From positions 106,677-170,676 of the forward strand of contig NZ_BMSV01000007.1 of assembly GCF_014649335.1 (NCBI RefSeq): a DNA stretch of 64,000 nt. Reading direction: 5' to 3'. This stretch comes from Streptomyces roseolilacinus. GTDB lineage: Bacteria; Actinomycetota; Actinomycetes; Streptomycetales; Streptomycetaceae. The first letter of the stretch is position 1, and each line of letters starts with the position of its first letter. The translations under genes and the position numbers were made by a program. Positions 41,840-49,450 of the stretch are shown piece after piece. The notes under the pieces are model-generated. The model searched no databases and had not been told where the DNA came from. It saw nothing but the letters and a program-made list of their open reading frames with translations.

Positions 41840-42277
41840 TCACGGCGTCGCCGGCTCGCCCAGCATGCGGCGGAGGAGGTCCCGCAGCAGGGCCCGCTCC
41901 GCCACGGAGAGGCCGGCCAGCGGCTCCCGGGCGAAGTCCAGGGCGTCCCGCAGCCGGCGCGCGGTGGCCCGGCCCTCCTCCGTCGGGGCGGCCAGCTTGA
42001 CGCGGCGGTCGGCGGGATCCGGTCGCCGCTCGACGAGGCCGCGGGCCTCCAGGCGGTCGACGATGCCCGTCACGTTGGACGGCTCGCACCGCAGTGACAC
42101 GGCGATGCGCCGCATCGGCAGCGGCTCCAGCGCGAGCAGGCTCAGGACGCGCGCCTGCGCGCCGGTCAGCGAGTGCTGCGCGGCGGCGTGCTCGTACTCC
42201 TCGTGGTAGCGGGCCACGACCGTGCCGATGAGTTCCACGACCTCGAGGGTGAGCGGGTCTGTGCGTGTACTGGCCAT
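41840..42277 (-). CDS. MarR-family transcriptional regulator
   Basis: 145 aa from the ATG at 42277. A winged helix is seen in LPMRRIAVSLRCEPSNVTGIVDRLEARG and wing DPADRRVKLA. No N-terminal redox cysteine, so it is not of OhrR type; the only Cys is in the recognition region. A TAGGCT hexamer 7 nt upstream of the ATG suggests a leaderless start. Divergent from the quinone-oxidoreductase-like gene with an inverted repeat between, so it probably represses that operon and responds to a phenolic or electrophile. Confidence 0.88.
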   Translation of the reverse strand: MASTRTDPLTLEVVELIGTVVARYHEEYEHAAAQHSLTGAQARVLSLLALEPLPMRRIAVSLRCEPSNVTGIVDRLEARGLVERRPDPADRRVKLAAPTEEGRATARRLRDALDFAREPLAGLSVAERALLRDLLRRMLGEPATP

Positions 42278-42330
42278 GCCCACCAGCCTACCCATTTACT
42301 TGACAACCTGAAATATCGAGGAGCATGGTT

Positions 42331-42347
42331 GTTTCAGTTCGTGAAAC
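42331..42347. promoter_or_regulatory. Dyad GTTTCA-n5-TGAAAC, candidate MarR operator
   Basis: Perfect 6-bp arms around 5 nt, just downstream of a TTGACA (42300-42305) / CATGGT (42324-42329) promoter reading into the oxidoreductase gene. The position near the transcription start fits repression. Confidence 0.55.
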
Positions 42348-42367
42348 ATCTCCTGGAGGCACGCAGC

Positions 42368-43387
42368 ATGTCCGCACTCCCGACGTCCGGCCGTGAATGG
42401 CACCTCGTCTCCCGCCCGAACGGCTGGCCCACCCCGGAGGACTTCGCGCTCCGCGAGGTGCCCGTCGCCGCGCCCGGCGAGGGCCGCATCCTCGTCCGCA
42501 ACCTCCACTTCTCGGTGGACCCCTACATGCGCGGCCGGATGAACGACGTGAAGTCGTACGTCCCGCCGTTCCGGCTCGACCACCCCATGGAGGGCGGCGC
42601 GGTCGGCGAGGTCGTGGCCTCCGAGGCCGAGGGCTTCGCGGTCGGCGACCACGTCCTGCACGGCCTGGGTTGGCGGGAGTACGCCGAGGTGGAGGCGAAG
42701 CGCGCCGCCAAGGTCGACGCCTCCCTCGCGCCCCTCACGGCCTACCTGGGCGTGCTCGGCATGACGGGCCTGACCGCCTACGCGGGCCTCTTCGAGACGG
42801 CCTCCTTCAAGGAGGGCGACGCCGTGTTCGTCTCCGGCGCCGCCGGTGCCGTCGGCAGCCAGGTCGGCCAGATGGCCCGCCTGAAGGGCGCCTCCCGCGT
42901 GATCGGCTCGGCCGGCTCCGACGAGAAGGTCAGGCTCCTGGTGGAGGAGTACGGCTTCGACGCCGCCTTCAACTACAAGGACGGCCCGGTGGCCCAGCAG
43001 CTGAAGGCCGCCGCCCCCGACGGCATCGACGTCTACTTCGACAACGTCGGCGGCGAGCACCTGGAGGCCGCGATCTCCTCGCTGAACGTCCACGGCCGCG
43101 TCACCATCTGCGGCATGATCGCCCAGTACAACAACACGGAGCCCACCCCCGGCCCGCGCAACCTGGCGCTGGTCATCGGCAAGCGGCTGCGCCTCCAGGG
43201 CATGCTGGTCGGCGACCACTCCGCCCTCCAGCCCCGCTTCGTCGAGGAGGTCTCCGGCTGGCTGCGCTCGGGCGCCCTGAAGTACAACGAGACGATCGTC
43301 GAGGGCATGGAGAACGGCGTGGACGCCTTCCTCGGTCTGCTGCGCGGCGACAACACCGGCAAGATGATCGTTTCGCTCACCCGCTAG
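42368..43387 (+). CDS. NADP-dependent alkenal/quinone reductase-like oxidoreductase (zinc-free MDR)
   Basis: 339 aa from the ATG at 42368 with GGAGG upstream. Zinc-free MDR family. VDPYMRGRMND near residue 50 is the signature of leukotriene B4 dehydrogenase/NADP-alkenal reductases. VSGAAGAVGSQVGQMA is the dinucleotide motif, and DVYFDNVGGEHLEAAI and GMIAQYNN are also typical. It reduces alpha,beta-unsaturated carbonyls or quinones. Followed 63 bp later by a second ohr, suggesting an electrophile and peroxide defence unit under the divergent MarR. Confidence 0.9.
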   Translation: MSALPTSGREWHLVSRPNGWPTPEDFALREVPVAAPGEGRILVRNLHFSVDPYMRGRMNDVKSYVPPFRLDHPMEGGAVGEVVASEAEGFAVGDHVLHGLGWREYAEVEAKRAAKVDASLAPLTAYLGVLGMTGLTAYAGLFETASFKEGDAVFVSGAAGAVGSQVGQMARLKGASRVIGSAGSDEKVRLLVEEYGFDAAFNYKDGPVAQQLKAAAPDGIDVYFDNVGGEHLEAAISSLNVHGRVTICGMIAQYNNTEPTPGPRNLALVIGKRLRLQGMLVGDHSALQPRFVEEVSGWLRSGALKYNETIVEGMENGVDAFLGLLRGDNTGKMIVSLTR

Positions 43388-43450
43388 GCTCCCCCCAGGC
43401 CGTCGCGATCGTGGGCGCGAGTCGCGGCGCATCACAGGAGGAACCTCTAC

Positions 43451-43873
43451 ATGTCCATCCAGCAGTCCGACGTCCTGTACACCGCGACCGCCACCGCCGA
43501 GAACGGGCGGGACGGCCGCGTGGCCACGGACGACGGGACGCTCGACGTGGTCGTCAACCCGCCCAGGGAGATGGGCGGCTCCGGTGCGGGCACCAACCCG
43601 GAGCAGCTCTTCGCCGCCGGCTACAGCGCCTGCTTCCAGGGCGCGCTCGGCGTGGTCGCCCGCCAGGAGAACGCCGACGTGTCCGGCTCGAAGGTCACGG
43701 CGCAGGTCGGCATAGGGAAGAACGACGACGGCTTCGGACTCATCGTGAAGATCTCCGCGACGATCCCGAACGTCGACGCCGCCACCGCCCGGGACCTGAT
43801 CGAGAAGGCCCACCAGGTCTGCCCGTACTCCAAGGCGACCCGCGGCGACATCACGGTCGAGCTCGCCGTCTGA
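43451..43873 (+). CDS. Organic hydroperoxide resistance protein Ohr/OsmC, copy 2
   Basis: 140 aa with AGGAGG upstream. Same cysteine pair as copy 1, in GYSACFQGAL and QVCPYSKATRG. VLYTATATAENGRDG and NPEQLFAAGY are conserved. It lies downstream of the alkenal reductase gene, apparently in the same transcript, so it would be controlled by a different MarR from copy 1. Two hairpins follow it. Confidence 0.9.
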   Translation: MSIQQSDVLYTATATAENGRDGRVATDDGTLDVVVNPPREMGGSGAGTNPEQLFAAGYSACFQGALGVVARQENADVSGSKVTAQVGIGKNDDGFGLIVKISATIPNVDAATARDLIEKAHQVCPYSKATRGDITVELAV

Positions 43874-43895
43874 CGCCCCGGGGCACGCGCCCCGG

Positions 43896-43914
43896 CCGGC
43901 CCCTCGGGGGCCGG
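43896..43914 (+). terminator. Hairpin after ohr copy 2
   Basis: CCGGCCCC and GGGGCCGG form a perfect 8-bp stem with a 3-nt loop, 22 bp after the stop. Likely part of the operon terminator. Confidence 0.6.
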
Positions 43915-43940
43915 AGCGGAAGGCACCGCCCGCAGGGCGG

Positions 43941-43976
43941 GAGGGGCCGCATCCCGATCCCGGGGTGCGGCCCCTC
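43941..43976. terminator. Second hairpin between convergent genes
   Basis: GAGGGGCCGCA (43941-43951) pairs perfectly with TGCGGCCCCTC (43966-43976), with GC pairs inside the loop. Bidirectional terminator candidate. Confidence 0.7.
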
Positions 43977-44058
43977 GCCGTACGCGGCCGTGCTCGCCGT
44001 GCGGGTCCTCGCCGTACGCGGCCGTGCTCGCAGGGTGGGCGCTTGCCGGGCGGGTCCC

Positions 44059-44140
44059 CGCCGTACGACCGCGCTCGCCGTACGACCGCGCTCGCCGTAC
44101 GACCGCGCTCGCCGTACGGGCGCGCTCGCCGTACGGGCGC
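44059..44140. repeat. 17-bp tandem repeat
   Basis: CGCCGTACGACCGCGCT repeats at 44059, 44076 and 44093. A fourth unit and a partial fifth carry GGG for ACC, to about 44140. Looser related units occur from 43974. Noncoding, between convergent genes. Confidence 0.85.
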
Positions 44141-44153
44141 CGCACCGGCGGCG

Positions 44154-45308
44154 TCAGCGGGTGGCCGCCCGGTGGACCGCCGCCACCAGGCGCTCGTTCT
44201 CCGGCGCCGCGCCGCCCGGGAAGGCGTACCGCCGCCGCGCGTACCCGTACGCCAGCCCCGCCCGCGGATCGGCGAAGGCCTGCGAACCGCCCGCCCCGCT
44301 GTGCCCGAACGACCCGGCACCCAGCCACGGGTAGGGCAGCGTCGGGTCCTGGAAGCCCAGCACGAACGACCGGTGCGCGCGGGCCACCACGTCGAAGCCG
44401 CACGAGTGGACCTGCCCGACCTCCGCGAGCGTGTCCTCCTCCAGCAGCGGCGGCCGCCCGTCCAGCACGCCGATCGCCGCCGCGTACAGGCCCGCCAGCC
44501 CGCGCGCCGACGCCACGCCGCCCACCGAGGCCGGCCCCTTGGCGCGCACCAGCCGGGAGTTCGGCAGCGACTCCAGGTCCGTCGGCTCCCCGCCGTGCCG
44601 GTTTCCGGCGATCGCCGCCAGCGTGTGCGGTCCGTCCGGCGCGGCCTCCAGCACCGCGCGCTGCTCCCGCGTCGGGTCCATCGGCAGCAGGGACCTGAAC
44701 CGCGGCTCGTGCTCCTCGGGCAGCCCCAGGAAGAAGTCCAGCCCGTACGGCTCGCGGATCCGCGCCGCGTACACCTCGTGCAGGGTCCGCCCCGTCGCGC
44801 GGAACACCACCTCGCCGGTCAGCGCCCCGATGTTCAGCGTGTGGTACCCGAACGCGGCGCCGGGACGCCAGTACGGCCGCTGCCCCGCGACCCGCTCCGC
44901 CACCACCCGGTCGTCCGCCAGCTCCGCGAGCGTCAGCCCCGCCTCGGCGCCCACGACGCCCGCCTGGTGCGCCATCAGCTGCCGCAGCGTGACCTCCCCC
45001 TTGCCGCCCGCCGCGAACTCCGGCCAGTAGTGCGCCACCGCCCGGTCCAGGTCGAGCACGCCCTCCTGGACGAGCAGCGCCACCACCAGGTGCGCGGCGC
45101 CCTTCGTGGAGGAGAACACCCCGAAGAGCGTGTCCCCGTCCGTGTCCGGTCCCGCCCACAGGTCGACGACCCTCCGCCCCCGCACGTGGGCGGCCAACTG
45201 GCCGGCGTAGTCCGGCCGCTCGTCCGCGACCACGGCCTCGAAGGCCTCCCGCACCTCCTCGTACCCCTCGGCGACGAAACCCCGTACGGCGTTCGACATC
45301 CCAGACAT
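44154..45308 (-). CDS. Beta-lactamase-fold serine hydrolase (class C-like/EstB family)
   Basis: 384 aa, no signal peptide, so cytoplasmic. SxxK motif is GVFSSTKGAAH (about residue 67), YxN is FGYHTLNIGAL (about 155), and the third motif is FGHSGAGGSQAF near the end. Such proteins are esterases, peptidases or amidases with beta-lactamase folds. GGAGGG precedes the ATG at 45308. Divergent from the EI24-type gene. Substrate unknown. Confidence 0.85.
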   Translation of the reverse strand: MSGMSNAVRGFVAEGYEEVREAFEAVVADERPDYAGQLAAHVRGRRVVDLWAGPDTDGDTLFGVFSSTKGAAHLVVALLVQEGVLDLDRAVAHYWPEFAAGGKGEVTLRQLMAHQAGVVGAEAGLTLAELADDRVVAERVAGQRPYWRPGAAFGYHTLNIGALTGEVVFRATGRTLHEVYAARIREPYGLDFFLGLPEEHEPRFRSLLPMDPTREQRAVLEAAPDGPHTLAAIAGNRHGGEPTDLESLPNSRLVRAKGPASVGGVASARGLAGLYAAAIGVLDGRPPLLEEDTLAEVGQVHSCGFDVVARAHRSFVLGFQDPTLPYPWLGAGSFGHSGAGGSQAFADPRAGLAYGYARRRYAFPGGAAPENERLVAAVHRAATR

Positions 45309-45359
45309 TCGTGTCCCTCCCGAAGCGATGGTGGCCAGAGACTAACCACACCGCCCCGA

Positions 45360-45365
45360 TAGGGT
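45360..45365 (+). promoter_or_regulatory. -10 hexamer TAGGGT, leaderless start
   Basis: TAGGGT ends 6 nt before the ATG at 45372. It also overlaps AGGGTGA, which could be a ribosome binding site, so this is less certain. Confidence 0.35.
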
Positions 45366-45371
45366 GACCCC

Positions 45372-46187
45372 ATGCGTGATCTTGGCAAGGGATTCGGCTT
45401 CCTCCTGCAGGGCCAGCGGTGGGTGGGCCGGCACGGCCGCTGGTTCGGGTTCGGGCTGCTGCCCGGCCTCGTGACGCTCGTCCTGTACGCCGGCGCACTG
45501 GTCGGCCTCGCCTACGGCGCCGACGACCTGACCGCGTGGGCGACCCCGTTCGCCGACGACTGGTCGTCGCCCTGGCAGGGCCTGTTCCGGGGCTTCCTCA
45601 CCGCCCTGGTCTTCGCCCTCGGCCTGTTCCTCGCGGTGATCACCTTCACGGCGGTGACGCTGCTGGTCGGACAGCCCTTCTACGAGTCGCTCTCCGAGGA
45701 GGTCGACCGCTCCGAGGGCGGCCGCGTCCCGGAGTCCGGCCTGCCGTTCTGGCGCGAACTGTGGATCTCCGCCCGCGACAGCGTGCGCATCGTCCTGCGC
45801 GTCGCGTTCTACGGCGTCCTGCTGTTCGCCCTCGGGTTCGTCCCGGTGATCGGCCAGACCGTCGTCCCCGTGCTCGGCTTCTGCGTCTCCGGCTACTTCC
45901 TCACCGAGGAGCTGACCGCCGTCGCGCTCCAGCGCCGCCGCCTCCCGCTGAAGGAGCGGCTGCGGCTGCTGCGCGGCCGCCGCATGATGGCCCTCGGTTT
46001 CGGCGTGCCCCTGACCCTCGCGTACCTGGTGCCGTTCGTCGCCGTCTTCCTCATGCCGGGAGCCGTCGCGGGCGCCACCCTGATGGCCCGCGAACTGGCG
46101 CCGGACCCCGAGGACGAGCCGCGCCCCGAGCCCGCCGCCGGACCCGGAACGCCCTCCTCCGCCCCGTACGGGCTCCACAAGGACTGA
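45372..46187 (+). CDS. EI24/CysZ-like integral membrane protein
   Basis: 271 aa. Four or more membrane helices, with GLLPGLVTLVLYAGALVGLAYG early, then LGLFLAVITFTAVTLLVGQPFYESLSEEVD. Finally, GYFLTEELTAVALQRRRLPLKERLRLLR and a terminal helix before a Pro-rich tail. QPFYESLSEEVD and the YFLTEEL segment mark the EI24 domain family, which includes CysZ sulfate permease, though actinobacterial members are not proven transporters. Converges with the nitrilase gene 8 bp away. Confidence 0.85.
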   Translation: MRDLGKGFGFLLQGQRWVGRHGRWFGFGLLPGLVTLVLYAGALVGLAYGADDLTAWATPFADDWSSPWQGLFRGFLTALVFALGLFLAVITFTAVTLLVGQPFYESLSEEVDRSEGGRVPESGLPFWRELWISARDSVRIVLRVAFYGVLLFALGFVPVIGQTVVPVLGFCVSGYFLTEELTAVALQRRRLPLKERLRLLRGRRMMALGFGVPLTLAYLVPFVAVFLMPGAVAGATLMARELAPDPEDEPRPEPAAGPGTPSSAPYGLHKD

Positions 46188-46195
46188 CGCCCCCG

Positions 46196-46918
46196 CTAGC
46201 CGACGTCGGCGCGCACCAGCCCCGGCTCGACCGGGTCCGCCTCGGCCAGCACCCCGCCGTCCGGGTCCCACACCGCGCTGCGCCCGCAGCCGGTCCAGGG
46301 CCCGGCGGCGCCCACGTGGTTCGCGAGGACCACGTGCAGTCCGCCCCGCCGGGCGACGTCCGGGTAGACCGTCGCCCGCTCGCGCACGCCGTCGCCCGTC
46401 CCGTACAGGGAGCTCGCCAGGTACACCTCGCAGCCGTCCGCCGCCGCCCGCTCGGCCAGCTCGGGGAAGTGGCTGTCGAAGCAGGTGGCCAGGGCGAAGC
46501 GGCAGCCGTCGAGGGTGAACCGCCCGTCGACGGCGCCCGCCGCGAACACCTCGCGCTCCGCCTGGTACAGGTGCTGCTTGTCGTAGCGCGTGAGCGTCGC
46601 CCCGTCCGGGCCGATCACGTACGAGGTGAGGTACGGCAGCCGCACGCCCGGCTCCCGGCCCGGCGCCGGCCCGTTGACGACGGCCGCCGCGCCGACCGCG
46701 CGGCACGCCTCCCGCACCGGGTCGAGGCGCGGGTCGTCGGCGGTGACCCACAGGCCGGGGTCGGCGGCTATGAGCTCCGGTTCGTAGCCGGTGAGGGCCA
46801 GTTCCGCGAAGACGACCACCCGCGCCCCGGCCGCCGCGCGGACCAGCCCCGCCATCGTCCGGACGTTGGCGCCGACGTCCCCGGGAACGGCGCTGAACTG
46901 ACCTGCTGAAACGATCAT
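46196..46918 (-). CDS. Carbon-nitrogen hydrolase (nitrilase superfamily)
   Basis: 240 aa from the ATG at 46918. The Glu-Lys-Cys triad is visible: Glu in VVFAELALTGYEP (about residue 39), Lys in LTRYDKQHLYQAE (about 111) and Cys in FALATCFDSHFPE (about 145). Members hydrolyse amides or carbamoyl compounds. It starts 7 bp after the pyroglutamyl-peptidase-like gene on the same strand, so it is probably co-transcribed with it, hinting at amide or peptide turnover. Substrate unknown. Confidence 0.85.
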   Translation of the reverse strand: MIVSAGQFSAVPGDVGANVRTMAGLVRAAAGARVVVFAELALTGYEPELIAADPGLWVTADDPRLDPVREACRAVGAAAVVNGPAPGREPGVRLPYLTSYVIGPDGATLTRYDKQHLYQAEREVFAAGAVDGRFTLDGCRFALATCFDSHFPELAERAAADGCEVYLASSLYGTGDGVRERATVYPDVARRGGLHVVLANHVGAAGPWTGCGRSAVWDPDGGVLAEADPVEPGLVRADVG

Positions 46919-46925
46919 GCGGTGA

Positions 46926-48209
46926 TTATCCCCGCCCGGCGCGCGCCTCTCCGGCCGCGACCGCGACGATCGCGCGGACCTGCGCCGTGATCGCCGCCCG
47001 GTTCCGCAGCAGCTCCGGGTCCTCGACCGCGTCCGTGTTCCCCGCCCCGAACCGCAGCACCGGCGTGTGCACGTGGCCCCCCGGCAGCCCCGGCAGGCCC
47101 AGCCGGTCACGCAGCAGCGTGGCCCGGTAGGCGATCTCGTTCGAGAGGTAGTCGCCGCCCCCGCCCGCGCGGGCCGCCGAGCCCGGCGTCGGCCCGTCCG
47201 CCCGGACCACCGGCTCGCTCCCGCCCGCCGGGACCTCGGTCACCTGCGTGTTGTCGTACACCGGGAACGGGCCCGTGCCGGCCGCCGCGATCGCCGCGTA
47301 CGGCAGGCTCGTCACCGTCCACTGCGGACGCGTCGCCGGGTCGTCGACCGGTACGGGGCCGGTCGCGGAGACGTTCTCGTTGTCGGGGAAACCGCCCCGC
47401 CAGGCGCCGTTGAACCGCTCCACGTCGAAACGGCCCACCCGCCCCTGGCTCACCGTCGTGAACAGGTCCACGCGCGGCAGGTGCGGCCGCAGCGCCCGCT
47501 CCACCGCGCCGTCCGCGAAGTCCCGCCAGCGCACCGGGAAGACCACCGCCTCCACCCGCGCCCACCCGCCGTCCGGCGTGCGCACCAGCGTCCCGTCCAG
47601 GGCGAGGGCCGCCGCCCCCGACGGGTTGCCGATCCGGATGTCCCGGTCCAGCGTGAACGGGTCGAACCCGGTCATCAACACGCGCTTCACGCCCCGCCCC
47701 CGGGGGAAGCCGACCGCGTCCTGGCCGCGCGAGGACGACTCCAGCCTCTCCAGCAGCAATCGCCGCGCCTCCCGCGGAAGCCCCGACCGGGCCTCCCACG
47801 CGCGCAGTTCACGTGTCATGCCGAGCCGCGCCCAGTACAGCGGCCGGTCGTCGTCCCGCGCCAGGTCGCCGCCCGCGGGCCCCCGGCCCTGCGCCCGGTC
47901 CACGGCCCGCCGCCACAGCGCCGCGCCGTGCCGCACGACGACCCGCTCGGCCTGCGCGTACGACTCCGCGCCGCGCAGCGCGGCGGCGAACCGGGGGGCC
48001 GCACCGTCGAACCCGGAGCGCCGCAGGATCTCCCGCGGCACCTCCCGGTCGAGGCGGGCCTCCTCGACGGTGGGGGCCTCCTCGACGGCGGGAGCCTGCG
48101 CGGCGGCCGTCCCGGCGGCGGAGGCGGGCGCGGGGGACGCGCCGAGGGAGAGGGAGGTGACGACGGCCGCGAGGGTCAGGCCGAGGGCGGTGGTGCGTAT
48201 CCGTGACAC
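46926..48209 (-). CDS. Secreted pyroglutamyl-peptidase I-like protein, catalytic Cys replaced
   Basis: 427 aa from the GTG at 48209. A Sec signal peptide (about residues 1-32, ends PASAAG) is followed by a helical region (about 50-165). Then comes a C15-like domain: VLMTGFDPF (178-185), GNPSGAAAL, SQGRVGRFDVERFN with the expected Glu264, PDNENVSATGP, and GGHVHTPVLRF with His. At the nucleophile position the sequence is GGDYLSNEIAYR, with Ser356 where C15 peptidases have Cys. It may be inactive, a Ser variant or a binding protein. Same strand as the nitrilase gene. Confidence 0.8.
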   Translation of the reverse strand: MSRIRTTALGLTLAAVVTSLSLGASPAPASAAGTAAAQAPAVEEAPTVEEARLDREVPREILRRSGFDGAAPRFAAALRGAESYAQAERVVVRHGAALWRRAVDRAQGRGPAGGDLARDDDRPLYWARLGMTRELRAWEARSGLPREARRLLLERLESSSRGQDAVGFPRGRGVKRVLMTGFDPFTLDRDIRIGNPSGAAALALDGTLVRTPDGGWARVEAVVFPVRWRDFADGAVERALRPHLPRVDLFTTVSQGRVGRFDVERFNGAWRGGFPDNENVSATGPVPVDDPATRPQWTVTSLPYAAIAAAGTGPFPVYDNTQVTEVPAGGSEPVVRADGPTPGSAARAGGGGDYLSNEIAYRATLLRDRLGLPGLPGGHVHTPVLRFGAGNTDAVEDPELLRNRAAITAQVRAIVAVAAGEARAGRG

Positions 48210-48272
48210 GGGAGTCCTTCCGTCGGGTGCCGGCAGTATCCCGGCCCTCCCGCAACTCCCGCCACCACGCGC

Positions 48273-48857
48273 CTACTTTCCTTCCTCCACCCCCAGCAAC
48301 CCCAGGAAGTCCCGGAACGCCGCCGCCATGTCGACCGCCTCCGGATCCAGCAGCCACTGGTACTGCAAGCCGTCCAGCATCGCCGTCAGCAGCGGCGCGG
48401 CCCGTTCCGGGGTGAGCCCACCGGGCAGCCGCTCGCCGAACTCGGCCCGCAGCACCCCCGCCATGTCCGCCCGTACGCGCGCGTAGCGGCGGGTGAAGAA
48501 GTCCCGCGCCGGATGGTCGTCCGTGACGCTCTCCCCGAGCAGCGCCGAGAACGTCTGCACGACGCCCGGCCGCATCGCGTTGTAGTCGACGAGCGTCGCC
48601 AGCAGGTCCAGCCGCCAGGCCGCCCGGCCGGTCGCGCCGCTGCCCCCCGTGTCCCACCGGTCGCGCTCCTCCAGCACCGCGACGAGCAGGGCGGCCTTGT
48701 TGGGGAAGTGGTGCAGCAGCCCCTGCTGGGTGAGACCCGCCCGCTCGGCGACCGCCGCGAGCGACGCGCCCCGGTAACCGCGCTCGGCGATCACCTCGAA
48801 CGCCGCGCGCAGGATCTCCGCGCGCCGCTCCGCGCTCCTGGGCCTGACAGGCGTCAT
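48273..48857 (-). CDS. TetR-family transcriptional regulator
   Basis: 194 aa from the ATG at 48857. N-terminal helix-turn-helix: RRAEILRAAFEVIAERGYRGASLAAVAERAGLTQQ-type, with GLLHHFPNKAALL. The C-terminal ligand domain is helical and ends FLGLLGVEEGK. Divergent from the beta-glucosidase gene with a repeat-rich 593-bp region between, so it could control that gene or a sugar-related signal. Such TetR proteins beside GH3 enzymes are common. Confidence 0.9.
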   Translation of the reverse strand: MTPVRPRSAERRAEILRAAFEVIAERGYRGASLAAVAERAGLTQQGLLHHFPNKAALLVAVLEERDRWDTGGSGATGRAAWRLDLLATLVDYNAMRPGVVQTFSALLGESVTDDHPARDFFTRRYARVRADMAGVLRAEFGERLPGGLTPERAAPLLTAMLDGLQYQWLLDPEAVDMAAAFRDFLGLLGVEEGK

Positions 48858-48911
48858 GCGGTTCGCTGGTCCCTTCTTTTTTTGGCTCGTTGCGCCTCCG
48901 GGGCGCTTTGA

Positions 48912-48987
48912 GCGGGTGTCGACAGGCCGAACGTGCTCGGCCCTTCGTTCCTCAGGGCCTCCGCGCGATCGGCCTGTCGACACCCGC
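48912..48987. repeat. 19-bp perfect inverted repeat
   Basis: The 19-bp arm at 48912-48930 (starting GCGGGTGTCGAC) is repeated in perfect inverse at 48969-48987, separated by 38 bp. It lies 55 bp upstream of the TetR start. Could be an operator pair or a cruciform; each arm contains GTCGAC. Confidence 0.85.
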
Positions 48988-48993
48988 GCGCCC

Positions 48994-49245
48994 CTTCGGC
49001 TCCACGAGCGGCCCATGTGGGCACCCTCCCCCTCCCCGGGGGCGGTCCAGCCGACACCCGCGTCCCTTCGGCTCCACGAGCGGCCCAACACGGCGCCCTC
49101 CCCCTCCCCGGGGGCGGTCCAGCCGACACCCGCGTCCCTTCGGCTCCACGAGCGGCCCAACACGGCGCCCTCCCCCTCCCCGGGGGTGGTCCAGCCGACG
49201 CCCGCGCGCCTTCGGCTCCGTGGATGGCCGAAGGGTACTCGGCGC
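48994..49245. repeat. 72-bp tandem repeat array
   Basis: Units starting CTTCGGCTCC recur at 48994, 49066, 49138 and 49210, exactly 72 bp apart. The second and third are almost identical, the first and last diverge, and looser relatives extend to about 49330. Because 72 is a multiple of 3, several frames stay open, which creates false repeat proteins. No gene is credible here. Confidence 0.85.
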
Positions 49246-49450
49246 CCTCCCGCATCCTTGCCCCTCGGTTCCGCGAGCGGGGCACGGGGTAGCCGACCCC
49301 CGCCCTCCCGCGCGCCCTTCGGTTCCCCGGCCTGTGGGACAGGACCGTACGGCATCCGGTCGAACGCTGCATCACGAACAGGTAACAACGCCTACCGTTC
49401 GTCAGGCACCGGTTCACCATGGACGCCACCCGGCGACAGGAGGGACCGGC

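Noticed and set aside
46925..46930. GATAAT as a leaderless promoter for the nitrilase gene
   Set aside because: The hexamer contains the TAA stop of the upstream gene on the same strand, so co-transcription is the simpler reading.
48933..49292. Apparent repeat protein in the 72-bp array
   Set aside because: The period is a multiple of three so several frames are open; none has a start with ribosome binding site or natural composition.
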